In this document: positions 1 to 10,154 of the stretch, piece by piece | Layout of the letters: every line of letters starts with the position of its first letter | Numbering within the stretch: the stretch's first letter is position 1 | NCBI GenBank assembly: GCA_963823675.1 | Contig: CAWGMT010000004.1 | Location: 310,001 to 374,000 of the forward strand | Length of the DNA stretch: 64,000 nt | Reading direction: 5' to 3' | Source: CAWGMT01 sp963823675 | Lineage (GTDB): Bacteria; Planctomycetota; Planctomycetia; Isosphaerales; Isosphaeraceae | Notes under the pieces: model-generated | Databases searched by the model: none | What the model saw: the letters and a program-made list of their open reading frames with translations, nothing else | What the model was told of the DNA's origin: nothing | Made by a program: the position numbers and the translations under genes

Positions 1-2127
1 CCTGGACGAGCACGTGCCCCGGGCCCGCGGGGGACGACCATGGTGAACGTGCCGTCGGGCCCGCTCACGGCCTCGATCGCCAGCAGGTTGGCGTATCGTG
101 GGTTGTTGCGGATCGTCTGGTGGTAGACGACCCAGGCGCCGGCCACAGGCGTGCCCGCCGGGTCCTCGATCAGCCGGCCGCGCACCACGACGCCGCGCCC
201 GAGCTTCAACTCGACGGACTTGCTGGACGGCCGCCTTGGGCCAGTCGATGTCGCGCCAGGCGTGGAGGTACGGCTCGCCCTCGGGCGGATGGACGCAGGA
301 CCCGGTACTCGCCGGCCGGCCAGGCGACGACCCGCGCGCGGCCCTGGCCGTCGGTCCGGGCCCTGGGCGATGTCGTCCTTCGGCCGGCTAGCGTCAATGG
401 ACTGGACGGTGACCCGCGCACCGACCGCCGGCGTGCCGTCGTCGGCATGGACGACGTGGACGTCGAACGCCTGCGCCGGGCGCAGCGTGACCGTGGAACC
501 GGGCCGGAGCACGTCCTGGCCTTCGCCGGCGGCCCTCGGCGTGCAACGAGAACTCGCTGGTGGGCGTACCGCGGATCATCGACCTCGAACGTCGCCGGTG
601 CGCCCGCACCCAGCCCGAGCATCCGGAACCGGCCGTCGCGGTCGGTCGTCACGGGCGACGGCCAGAGGCTCGGCTCCCCTTCGCGTCGTAGGGCTGGAGC
701 TCGATGCTGGAAATTCAGCTTCGCGACGCGGACGACGACCCCCGCGGCGGGCTGGCCCTGGACGTCGACCAGCCGGCCCTCGACGGGCTGTCTCGGGCGG
801 CAGCGCGATCGACGTCTCCTGCCGCGCGGCGTCGGTCTTGAGGTCGACCGCCGTGAGGCCCGCCCGGGCGCGGCGGCGATCAGGCCCAGGTGCTCCAGGT
901 GACTTGCGGGGATCGCCGGGAACTCGAGCGCGAACCGGCCATCGGCGTCGGCCGCGGCCGTGCCCATGAGGATGTTGCGATGGCCGGCCGTCGCGATCGC
1001 CGACCTGCCGCTTCCGGTCGGCCAGCACTGCCACTCGTGCGCTTGGCATCGGCTTGCCCTGGCGGGTCGAGGACGCGGCCGGCGACGGTCATCCGGCCGG
1101 GCCTTGCGCGAGGATCATCTTGGGCGATCGCCGCACCGCTCGCTGCGACGGTGGAGCGCGAGGCTCCGTCCGAGCCGGATGAGAACGCGGCTCGCCGGGA
1201 GGCTCGCCCTCCCAGATCCGCGCAACGCCATTGAATGCGTGGGACAGATAGCCGGCGCCGGTCGCCAGGGAGGCGAGCAGCAACAGGCACAGGGCCGTGG
1301 CTTTGAGCTTTTCCAAGAGCAGGGCGCCGACGACCTCGCGGGCGAAGGCCGCGGCGAACGTCGACAGAGCCGCAGCCGGCCGCGTGACTGGCCGCGAATT
1401 CGATCGCCCTCCGGGTTGTGGTCTCGCACAGGAGCGGGGAGATAGACGCCGCAGCCGGTCGGTGCGCGAGTGCCGCGGCCATCGCGGAGCTCGAGAGCAC
1501 GAAGCCGCGGCGCATCAGCCCGCGGCGTAGCTTCTCGCGGGCACGGGCCAGCCGGCTGCGGAGCGTGCCGACGGGCCATCGCAGCCGGTGCGCCGCCTCG
1601 TCGAGAGTGAGGCCGTCGAAGTAACAGAGCACCACCGGCACGCGAAAGGCACCCGGCAGGCGCTCGATCTCGCCGTGCAGGGCCTCAGCCTGCTCGCGGT
1701 CGATTATTGCGCAATCGGCACGCAGGCCGGGACCGGCGGCTGACTGCCGCACCGCCCCTTGTTCCTCGGTCCTGCGCCGGCGAGCAATCCCTCTGCGGGC
1801 CTTGCGGGCCGTCCGCAGCGCGACGCCGTAGAGCCAGGTGCCAAGCAAGTCGGGGTCTCGAATCGACCCGGCTCTGCGCGCCAGGACGAGGAAGACGGCT
1901 TGGAAGGCATCTTCGGCGTGATGATGATCGCCCAGGAGCTGCCGGCAGATCCCGAGCACCATCGGACCGTGGCGCGCCACGATCGCGGCGAATGCGGCCT
2001 CATCGGCCGGTTCGCTCCGGGTGGTGAACCGCTCGAGCAGTTGGCGATCGGAGAGCCCCGCGGCGCAGCCGCCCTCGTAGAGCAATCCAAACTGCCGGAC
2101 CAGCGACGGTAAAGCCACGCTTGCCAT
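1..2127 (-). CDS. ECF sigma factor fused to carboxypeptidase-regulatory-like repeats, copy 1 (partial, frameshifted)
   Basis: The N-terminal ~200 residues are an ECF-type sigma factor: region 2 contains HHAEDAFQAVFLVLARRA and region 4 contains LDEAAHRLRWPVGTLRSRL. A hydrophobic anchor (LKATALCLLLLASLATGAG, 1245-1310) follows, then beta-rich carboxypeptidase-regulatory repeats such as GRLVDVQGQPAAGVVV that continue past the left edge. The chosen start MASVALPSLVRQ is conserved in copy 2. The reading frame changes near 1350, 1090, 1000, 860 and 780, yet the protein stays conserved in the successive frames, so errors or very recent decay are both possible. Fusions of this kind are typical of planctomycetes. 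By inference the anchored C-terminus senses an envelope signal and controls the sigma part. The target promoters are unknown. Confidence 0.8.
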
Positions 2128-2588
2128 GTCTTGGGCCCCTTGACAGATTGATCGAATCGACCGGCGAGATCGCCACGAGCGCCTTCTGGTGTTGCGCGAT
2201 GAGCACGCCCCAAAGGGGCAGTCACATACCAGCCCAGGGCAACGCCCTGGGGATCGGGTAAGGAATTAAACGCCGCCCTGAAAGGGCCAAACCGTGTATT
2301 CTAAACCGACACATCCCTCGGGAGTTATCGGCCAGTGATTGAAGTCGGAAGCCGAACCTTGTTGCGCCCCTTCAGGGCTTGTCCGATTTGTGGGTACCTC
2401 GGTTCCCAGGGCGTCCCCTGGGCTGATTTGTTGTGGCCCCTTCGGGGCGAGGACCAAACCGCGAAACACCGAAACCAGCGCCAGGCGCAAGACGCGTTCT
2501 TTCATACCCTCGACCCGTTAGTGCCCGGCTGGCCTTCATGTTATCCCAGGTTGTGCCGGAAAATCCGCCCGAAATCGATGCTGTACCA
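2128..2588. repeat. Spacer repeat, copy A (direct duplicate of 5725-6186)
   Basis: This spacer between sigma copies 1 and 2 has no convincing gene. It is nearly identical to 5725-6186 and contains short GC hairpins, for example CCCAGGGCAACGCCCTGGG near 2233 and GGCCCCTTCGGGGC near 2436. Short peptides can be read through it in several frames, but they follow the repeat rather than a gene. The homology with the downstream copy continues on both sides into the sigma genes at a constant offset of about 3.6 kb, so the spacer was duplicated together with them. Confidence 0.75.
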
Positions 2589-2764
2589 GGGAAATCGGGT
2601 CACTCGTTGCCACGCTCTGCCTGGGAATGCCTCCCTGGCCGGTCTGCGGCCCTTACGCGGGACGGGACGACGCGGAGCGTCGCAGACGGCATTCCCACGC
2701 AGAGCGTGGGAACGAGTTTCTCCGCCATGTTCCGCCTTGAGGCAAAGCATGCCGCGCGATTTTC
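2589..2764. repeat. 176-bp nested palindromic (MITE-like) element, copy 1
   Basis: Outer 10-11 bp inverted arms (GGGAAATCGGG at the left, an imperfect complement at 2754-2764) enclose a long inner inverted repeat. The inner arms read TTGCCACGCTCTGCCTGGGAA and GCATTCCCACGCAGAGCGTG, spanning 2602-2716. No reading frame is shared between copies. Further copies lie at 6187-6360 and 13902-14078. Size and symmetry fit a non-autonomous MITE or REP-like element; no transposase for it is visible here. Confidence 0.75.
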
Positions 2765-2815
2765 TTGCTACTGTGTCTCCAAATCCGGAATTTGTGAGTG
2801 AACCGGGAAGATGCG

Positions 2816-5724
2816 TCACGTCGTCGGCCTCTCGATCAGAACATCGCCGAGATCGAGGGTCTCACCGGCCTTGACGGTGAATTCCTTGCGGAGCCGGGGC
2901 CCGGCCTTCTCGCCCATCGTGCTGTCGTAGATGCGGTACGTCGCGCCTGGAATCAACGATGGCAGCGTGAGCTCTCCTTTGTCATTGGAGACCAGGCCGT
3001 TCGCGTAATGGACCGGATCAAAGTGCGCGACGGTGTCCTGATCGGCAGCCAGGCGGTCCTGGTCGGCTTCGTCTCCGCTCATGATGTTCGGCCCCGGGGT
3101 GACGACCATCATCGCCGTGTAGGTTCCGGAGTTGTCGCGCGACCCCGACACCGGGTTGCCGGCGAGGTCAACGAGCCGCACCCGGGCCGCGCCACAGGGC
3201 TGAAGCCGCACCGTAACCGGGCCGCCCAATGCCGACTGGCTCGAGAGAAGGGCAGTCGCACCCAGGTTGTGCTTGGCATCGAGGAAGTAGACGGGGACGT
3301 CGGTACGGTCGGACAGGCCGTGCACCGCGAAACGGCCATCTCGCACCGCGCCGCGATGATAGGCCGACCAGCGCAGCCAGGCGACCCAGGTCGGTTGGAG
3401 GATGACGCGGCTGATGACAACGGCGTCTCGCGCGGGGTGTCCGTTCGGCTCGACGACCTGGCAAGGCACCGAGGCGCTCGGCCGCAACGCGACCGCGACT
3501 TCCTGGCTGGTGCTGCCCGGTTTCAGCTCGAGCTTGTGGAAGGCGTGGGCGTACAGCCGGCGCCCGCCTGGCTGGCTCGCACGGGCCATGCGCTGTCCGA
3601 TCTCGTCAAGCACGTACGCCTCGCCAGGGCCCAGGACGGTGAGGTAGCCCGGGCCGGGCATGACGCCGAGCTGAAACGAGCCGTCCGAACCGCTCGCCAC
3701 GCGGCCATTCGAGGCGCCCGAGCGTTGGTCCCGGTCCGGGTTGGACATGTAGCTGATCCGTGCCCCCGCGATGGGTTTGCCGGACCCTTCCTCGATTACC
3801 GTGCCGCTGACCAGCACGCCCCGGGGCAGCGCCACATCGACGGTCTGCTCGATCGTGCCCTTCTGCCATTCGAGCTTCTTGGTAACGGTCAGGCAGGGCG
3901 ATCCTTCGGGAGCGAAGACCGTGACGGTGTAGTGATCGGCCGCCCCGGGATTGGCGCGGAAGCGCCCCTGGGCGTCGGTCTCGAAGTCGCCGGCCCAGCC
4001 CGAGCTGCCATTGCGCTGAGTCTCCACTTCGCCTCGAGCATGAGGCGCGGGCTCGCCGCTGTCGGCAAACGTCACTTGCCCGGCGATTAAGCGGGCAGGC
4101 TCCACGGCCATCGTCACGTTCTTGGTATCCGACGACGCATCGGTATCGATATCGACAGTCAGCCTGGCGAAGCGCGGGTCGTCGATCAGGACGCCGAGCC
4201 GGAGGCCCCGGCCCGCGCCCTTGATCATGAACCGGCCGTCAGGATCGGTCGTCGCCGGCCGGGGCCAACCCGGCAGTTTCTCGGGCTGATCCGGCAGGAA
4301 ATAAGGTCCGTCGGGCTGCTGGAGAGTCGCGTCGGGGCTGCCGCCTGGGATGGTCCGCATGGCCTCGACCGAAACCTTGACTCCCCGCACCGGCCGGCCT
4401 TGCACATCGAACAACCGACCGTGGATCACCTGTTCGGGACGGAGCGTGATCTCGGTGGCTGGCTCTACGGCATCGGGATCGAGCGTGGCCCATCCGGCGC
4501 CGTAGCCGGGCGCGATCGCGATCAAGCCAAAGACATCGTGCCTCGCCGACGACACCCGCGGCGCATCGAGCCGGAACCGGCCCGCGCCGTTACTCTGCGC
4601 CTGGCCGATCGCCGACGGCCACATCGGCGCCAGCCGGTCGCCGCGCCCCGGCCACTTGAGCGACGCATAGGCCATCGTCGTGGCGTTCGGTACCGGCTTG
4701 CCGTCCGGGTCGAGCACGCGGCCGGTGATGGTCATTCGGTCAGGTGCGGTTCGCGGGGCCGCTTGATCGGGCTTGGTCGCGACCGGAGCCTGGGTTGCTG
4801 CGGGCGCCCTGGGCGGCTCTTCCGCCGTCGCCGGCGGACGTGCGAGGAACCCGGCGCTGCCGGCGACAACAGCCAGGAACAAGATCGAAAGCATGGCGAG
4901 CTTGAGCTTGTGCAACAGCATGTTGCGAATGACCTCCTGGGCCAGGACCGCGGCGGAAGCCGGGAGGGCACCGCTCGCGGCGGGACGGGTCGCGAACAGG
5001 AGCGCTGCCCGGGTCGTGGAATCGCACAAGAGGGGTGAGATGGACGCCGAGACGGACCGTGGCGCGAGTGATGCCGTGATTGCGGCGGCCGACAGCGCGA
5101 AGCCACGGCGGGTCAGGCCGCGGCGCAGCTTGTCTCGAGCCCGGGCCAGGCGGCTGCGGAGCGTGCCGGCCGGCCAGCGCAGCCTTTGCGCTGCTTCATC
5201 GAGAGTGAGGCCCTCGAAATAGCAGAGCACCACCGGCGCGCGGAAGCAGCCCGGCAGGCGGTCGATCTCGAGGTGCAAGGCCTCGGCCTGCTCGCACTCG
5301 ATCGTCAACCGATCGGCACGCAGGCCGGGAGCGGCAGTCAACTGCCGCAGTGCCCTTTGTTGCTCGGTCCTGCGCCGGCGAGCAATCCCTCTGCGGGTCT
5401 TGCGCGCGTCCGCAGCGCGACACCATAGAGCCAGGTGCCAAGCAAGTCGGGGTCTCGAATCGACCCGGCTCTGCGCGCCAAGACGAGGAAGACGGCTTGG
5501 AAGGCATCTTCGGCGTGATGATGATCGCCCAGGAGCTGCCGGCAGATCGCGAGCACCATCGGACCATGGCGCGCCACGATCGCGGCGAATGCCGCCTGAT
5601 CGGCCGGTTCGCTGCGTGCGGTGAACCGCCCGAGCAGTTGGCGATCGGAAAGCCCCGCGGCGCAGCCGCCGTCGAAGAGGATTTCAAACTGCCGGACCAG
5701 CGACGGTGAAGCCACGCTCGCCAT
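2816..5724 (-). CDS. ECF sigma factor fused to carboxypeptidase-regulatory-like repeats, copy 2
   Basis: Near-complete paralogue of copy 1, about 970 residues. Sigma regions 2 and 4 (LDEAAQRLRWPAGTLRSRL) are followed by a membrane segment LKLAMLSILFLAVVAGSAGF around 4860-4910, a Pro/Ala-rich linker and several carboxypeptidase-regulatory-like domains (ITGRVLDPDGKPVPNA, HGRLFDVQGRPVRGVKV). The start at 5724 (MASVASPSLVRQ) is chosen by similarity to copy 1; an in-frame ATG 33 bases upstream is possible. One frameshift near 5408 follows the residues ALRT, where copy 1 has one base more. Known family logic is a sigma domain with a membrane-anchored sensory tail; the ligand is unknown. The C-terminal third is what copy 3 retains in deleted form. 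Confidence 0.82.
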
Positions 5725-6186
5725 GTCTTGGGCCCCCTGACAAATTGATCGAGTCAACCGGCGAGATCGCCACGAGCGCCTTTTGGTGTTGCGCGATGAG
5801 CACGCCCCAAAGGGGCAGTCACATACCAGCCCAGGGCAACGCCCTGGGGATCGGATAAGGAATTAAACCCCGCCCTGAAAGGGCCAAACAGTGTATTCTA
5901 ACTCGACACATCCCTCGGGAGTTATCCGCCAGTGACTGGAGTCGGAAGCCGAACCTTGTTGCGCCCCTTCAGGGCTTGTCCGATCTCTCGGTACCTCGGT
6001 TCCCAGGGCGTTCCCCTGGGCTGATTTGTTGCGGCCCCTTCGGGGCGAGGACCGAACCGCGAAACAGCGAAACCAGCGCCCGGCACAAGAGTCGTCCATT
6101 CATTCCCTCGACCTGATAGTGCCCGGCTGGCCTTTATGTTATCCCATGTGCTGCCCAGAAATCTGCCCGATATCGATACTGTAGCA
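5725..6186. repeat. Spacer repeat, copy B (direct duplicate of 2128-2588)
   Basis: Almost the same sequence as 2128-2588, with the same hairpins (CCCAGGGCAACGCCCTGGG near 5830) and only scattered substitutions. It separates sigma copy 2 from the decayed copy 3. The high identity over both spacer and flanking coding DNA points to a recent tandem duplication rather than independent insertion of a repeat. Confidence 0.75.
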
Positions 6187-6360
6187 GGGAAATCGGGTCA
6201 CACGTTCCCGCGCTGTGCGTGGGAATGCCTCCCTGGCCGCTGTGCGGCCGTCGGCCGGGACGGGACGACGCGGAGCGCCCTAGACGGCATTCCCACAGAG
6301 CGTGGGAACGAGTTTCTCCGCCATGTTCCGCCTTGGGGCCAAGCATGCCGCCCGATTTCC
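6187..6360. repeat. 174-bp nested palindromic (MITE-like) element, copy 2
   Basis: Same architecture as 2589-2764: outer arms GGGAAATCGGG and CCCGATTTCC, inner arms TGCGTGGGAATGCC and GGCATTCCCACAGAGCGTGG. It sits at the same position relative to the downstream sigma copy as copy 1, so it was carried by the tandem duplication. Confidence 0.75.
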
Positions 6361-6411
6361 TGGCTACAGTGTCTCGAAATCCGGAATTTGTGAGTGAACC
6401 GGGAAGATGCG

Positions 6412-7222
6412 TCACGTCATCGGCCTCTCGTTCAGAACATCGCCGAGATCGAGAGTCTCACCGGCCTTGACGGTGAATTCCTTGCGGAGCCGGGGCCCGG
6501 CCTTCTCGCCCATCGTGCTGTCGTAGATGCGGTACGTCGCGCCTGGAATCAACGATGGCAGCGTGTGCTCTCCTTTGTCATTGGAGACCAGGCCGTTCGC
6601 GTAATGGACCGGATCGAAGTGCGCGACGGAGTCTTGATCGGCAGCCAGGCGGTCCTGGTCGGCTTCGTCTCCGCTCATGATGACAGTGAGGTAGCCCGGG
6701 CCGGGCATGACGCCGAGCTGAAACGAAGCCGGCCGATCCGGCAGGAAATGGGGTCCGTCGGACTGCTGGAAAGTCGCGTCGGGGCTGCCGCCTGGGATGG
6801 TCCGCATGGTCTCGACCGAAACCTTGACTCCCCGCACCGGCCGGCCTTGCACATCGAACAACCGACCGCGGATCACCTGTTCGGGACGGAGCGTGATCTC
6901 GGTGGCGGGCTCTACGGCATCGGGATCAAGCGTGGCCCATCCGGCGCCGTAGCCGGGCGCGATCGCGAGGTTGTGGTCTCACACAGGAGCGGGGAGATAG
7001 ACGCCGCAGCCGGTCGGTGCGCGAACGCCGCGGCCAGCGCCGCACTCGAGAGCACGATCCCGCGACGGCAGAGCCCGCGGCGCAGCCGCTCACGGGCCCG
7101 GACCAGCCGGCTACGGAGCGTGCCGCTGGGCCATCGCAGCCGCTCGGCGGCCTCGTCGGGCGAGAGCCCCTCGAAGTAGCAATAGACGACCGCCAGGCGG
7201 AAGGACTTCGGCAACCGATCGA
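6412..7222 (-). pseudogene. Sigma/carboxypeptidase-regulatory fusion, copy 3 (collapsed remnant)
   Basis: Only sigma region 4 remains at the 5' side (LPKSFRLAVVYCYFEGL and LRWPSGTLRSRLVRARERL), with no region 2 and no start. It joins directly to the regulatory domains. Compared with copy 2, the sequence equivalent to about 3087-3634 and about 3680-4287 is missing; both deletions leave the downstream frame open, giving a continuous 154-residue stretch at 6412-6876. A third junction near 6972 joins copy-2-like to copy-1-like sequence at a short GCGATCGC match and removes the linker and membrane anchor. The 5' homology stops exactly where the palindrome at 7223 begins. It cannot encode a working sigma factor. 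Confidence 0.8.
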
Positions 7223-7295
7223 TAACCCGGAGCCAACGGCGACGGCGGCCATTTTGAGGGGAGCAGCGAACACCGTCGCCGTTGGCTCCGGGTTA
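7223..7295. repeat. 73-bp perfect palindromic element, copy 1
   Basis: Two perfect 23-bp inverted arms (TAACCCGGAGCCAACGGCGA... at 7223-7245 and its complement at 7273-7295) flank a 27-base loop. A second copy of identical length lies at 26280-26352 in the opposite orientation. The left edge coincides with the point where sigma copy 3 is truncated. Confidence 0.8.
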
Positions 7296-7386
7296 ACCGA
7301 GCGCGGCGGCTGCGGCTCGGCCGCGCAGTGCTTTCGGTGCTGAAAACACCCCGTGAACCGTTGGTATTCATGGGCAATCACGCAGG

Positions 7387-8097
7387 CTAAGCCGCAGCCA
7401 GCGCCGCGAACGTCGCCTCGAGCAAAAGCCACATCTCGAGCCGCTGAAGCCGGCGAGCCAAGGTTTCCCGCGGCGTTCCAGGGCGCGCCTGGGTGCAGAC
7501 GTCAATCATCGCCGCAGCGTTCCAGCCCCCCGCCACCAGGCGGCTCGTGAGTTGCCCGTCGCCGTGTTCTTCGAGCAGGGGCCGGGCTTCCTCGGCGAGC
7601 GACTCAAACACCGGATGGCGGCCGACGCGGCGAAACCAGTAGTTGGCATTGGCCGCGTCGGGTTCGCGACGATGGGCGATGCCATGCCAGTAGGCCGAGA
7701 ACTCGCGCTCGCCCAGGTCGTCGGCTTCCTGGGCGGCCGTGTGGCTCGCGTCCCAGAAGTCGTGGACGAGGAGCAGGCCCGCCGCGAGATTCAGCCGGCC
7801 GGTGCGCGGGGCGTTGGGAAAAATCGCCGCCCACGCGGGCTCGGAGAGCTGCGGCAAGAGCCTTGGGGCGCTCGGACTGGTCTGCGTGAGCGTCGGGCCC
7901 AGCGATCGGTCGTCGCCCAGCGAGTCGGCCGCCAGCGCGGCGATCAAATCGGCCGGATCGAGCGCCGAGGCTGCGAGAATGGCACTCGGGCCCTCGCCCC
8001 GCTCGAGGCGGCTCGTGATCTGCGAGGCGGGTGCGCCGTTCGCCTGCAAACAGGCTTCTCCATCGTTGTAAACCAGTCGAGACCGCAGCAACTTCAT
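7387..8097 (-). CDS. Hypothetical protein, planctomycete-type
   Basis: A 236-residue uninterrupted frame with no signal peptide or membrane segment. A central conserved-looking block, YWHGIAHRREPDAANANYWF followed by RRVGRHPVFESLAEEA, resembles uncharacterised planctomycete proteins as I remember them; I cannot assign an activity. The His/Arg-rich block could be a binding or catalytic site. The gene lies 30 bases downstream of the rseP stop on the same strand, so it may be the last gene of the dxr-rseP operon. Confidence 0.6.
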   Translation of the reverse strand: MKLLRSRLVYNDGEACLQANGAPASQITSRLERGEGPSAILAASALDPADLIAALAADSLGDDRSLGPTLTQTSPSAPRLLPQLSEPAWAAIFPNAPRTGRLNLAAGLLLVHDFWDASHTAAQEADDLGEREFSAYWHGIAHRREPDAANANYWFRRVGRHPVFESLAEEARPLLEEHGDGQLTSRLVAGGWNAAAMIDVCTQARPGTPRETLARRLQRLEMWLLLEATFAALAAA

Positions 8098-8127
8098 GAC
8101 TTGAACTCACCACACCCTTGGCTGGGC

Positions 8128-10154
8128 TCACGCGGCCCCCAGCCAGCGCTCGATCCAGCGGAAAATGTCTTGATAGGTCACGAAAATCATCAGGCCCAAG
8201 ACCATGATCAACCCGGCCCAGAAGGCCGGGATCATGGCAGACTCGGGCAGCGGCCGCCCCCGCACTTTCTCGGCCACCAGGAAGAGCATCTGGCCGCCGT
8301 CCAAGGGTGGGATCGGCAGGAAGTTGATGACGGCGAGCGAGATGTTGATGAAGCCGAGGATGGTGATCAGGTCGTTGAATCCCGAATCCGCCGCCTTGTA
8401 GAGGAGCTCAAAGACCATGAGCGGACCGCCCACCTCCTTGGGACTGACCTGCCTCTGGGCGAGACTTCGGAATGTGGCGTAGACCGAGAGGACGCTGTCT
8501 ATCGCCTCGTCGAACCCGCTTCGCATCGCCGTTGTGAGATTCTGGGGAGAAACCTTGCGGAACGACGGGAAAAATCGCAGTCCGCGCGAGGGATTATACC
8601 AGTTTGGAACGCGGGCTGGAGCGAGCGTGACGGCCTTGGACGCCTTGCTGAGCTTCAGCTCATCGTCCTGGGCCGATCGTTCCTGCAACCTGCCGAACGC
8701 AGTGAACCAGGACGGCGACTTTTCATTGAAATCGAATGTCACGGGCTTTGATGCCGCCCGCGCGGGACGGCCCGGGGCGGCCGGCCTGGCCGGCAGCGCC
8801 GGCAACTTCAAAGATTCGATCACGTCGCCCGGCTTGATTCCCGCTGTGTCCGCGGGTGAGCGGGGCCGCACGGCCGCAACCCTGGTGTTGATCGGGTAAC
8901 AGAGCCCGACCCCCGGCACGTCGAGCGGCTCGTCCGCAAAAATGGGCTCCATCCGGGGAACGCTATCATCCGGGGTGACCGTGATGCTCTCGGTCTTGAG
9001 CGCACCGCCGGCATCCTTGCGCTGGATCTCGAACGTCACGGGCTTGCCCGCCTTTTCGAAGCACAAAGCCGGCAGTTGCATCGGGTCGATGTCGTCGTGG
9101 TTGTCGACCTTGACGATGAGATCGCCCGGGCGGAAGCCTGCCTTCTCCGCGGGTGAATCCTTGCGGATGGCGCTGATCGGGCCCAATGTGAGCCGGGCGC
9201 CAAAATCGACGAAAGCGACCGCGGGGAGGGTCAGCTCGAAGCGTTCCAGCGGCGAGCCGCTGTCGAGAGACTCGAACAGGCGGCGCTCGATTCTGTGCAC
9301 GATCGGCCGGCCGGCGTTGCGGGCGAGCAGGAGTTCGTAATCGTGGAAATCGGCCAGCGGCGACGGCTCCTCGCCGGCCACGCCAGCGGCGACCAGCACG
9401 TCCACCTTGGACTGGCGATCCTTCTCCGCCATCCAGGGATAAGGCGGGGGATCGCTCATGCCGGCGGGAGGCTCGAAATCGCCGATCACCAGGCTCGACT
9501 GCGACGTGATGCCGATGGTGGGACGGTTGGCAGCGGCCTCCCGCCGCGGCACAACCTCCAGGCTCGTCAATTGCTGCTGACCCGGCCGCTTCACTTCGAG
9601 ATGGAGCACCTGTCCCCGACCGCTCATCACGGTCTTGCGCTGGAGGGTCAGGTAACTGGGGTCGCGGCGGCCGTCGATCGAGACAATCTCGTCGCCGTGC
9701 GCAAGCCGGCCGCATACGCCGGCGAACCGGCGGCGATGGCACCCATGACGGGCGGGGTCTCGGCGCGACTCAACGTGAAGAAGTAAGAGTAGCAGATCCA
9801 TCCAAAGAGCAAGTTCATGACGACGCCGGCCGAGATGATCGACATCCGCGCGCTCACCGATTTGTTGGGAAAGGCCCGAGGATCGGTCGATTTGTTCGCC
9901 TCCTCATCGGGCACTTCGCCGAGCATCTTGACGAAGCCGCCCAGCGGAACCGCGGCCAGCACGTACTGGGTCTCACCGCGCGTGAAGCCATAGAGCGTCG
10001 GACCAAAACCGATCGAGAACTTCTCGACCTTGACATCATTCCACTTCGCCATGACGAAGTGGCCGAGCTCGTGAATGAAGATCACGAAACCCAGTCCGGC
10101 CGCGACCTTCACGATCGTCAGCGCGACATTCAACCAGAAACTCAGCGTTTCCAA
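8128..10154 (-). CDS. rseP: RIP metalloprotease RseP / site-2 protease (one frameshift)
   Basis: Intramembrane zinc metalloprotease that cleaves membrane-anchored anti-sigma factors and other signal proteins. The zinc motif HELGH is at residues 28-32 in the first membrane helix. PDZ-like stretches follow (GPISAIRKDSPAEKAGFRPG and RVAAVRPRSPADTAGIKPG). The second metal-binding block is NFLPIPPLDGGQM near the C-terminus, followed by a last membrane helix. The frame breaks near 9703, where AAGL should run into AHGDEIVSIDG; one C missing from a CC pair restores it. The gene overlaps dxr by 13 bases, the usual dxr-rseP order. Given the many ECF sigma factors in this genome, it may act in their activation. 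Confidence 0.9.

Noticed and set aside
2798..4090. 430-codon plus-strand frame opposite sigma copy 2
   Set aside because: Antisense shadow caused by high GC and codon bias; no ribosome-binding site and no domain.
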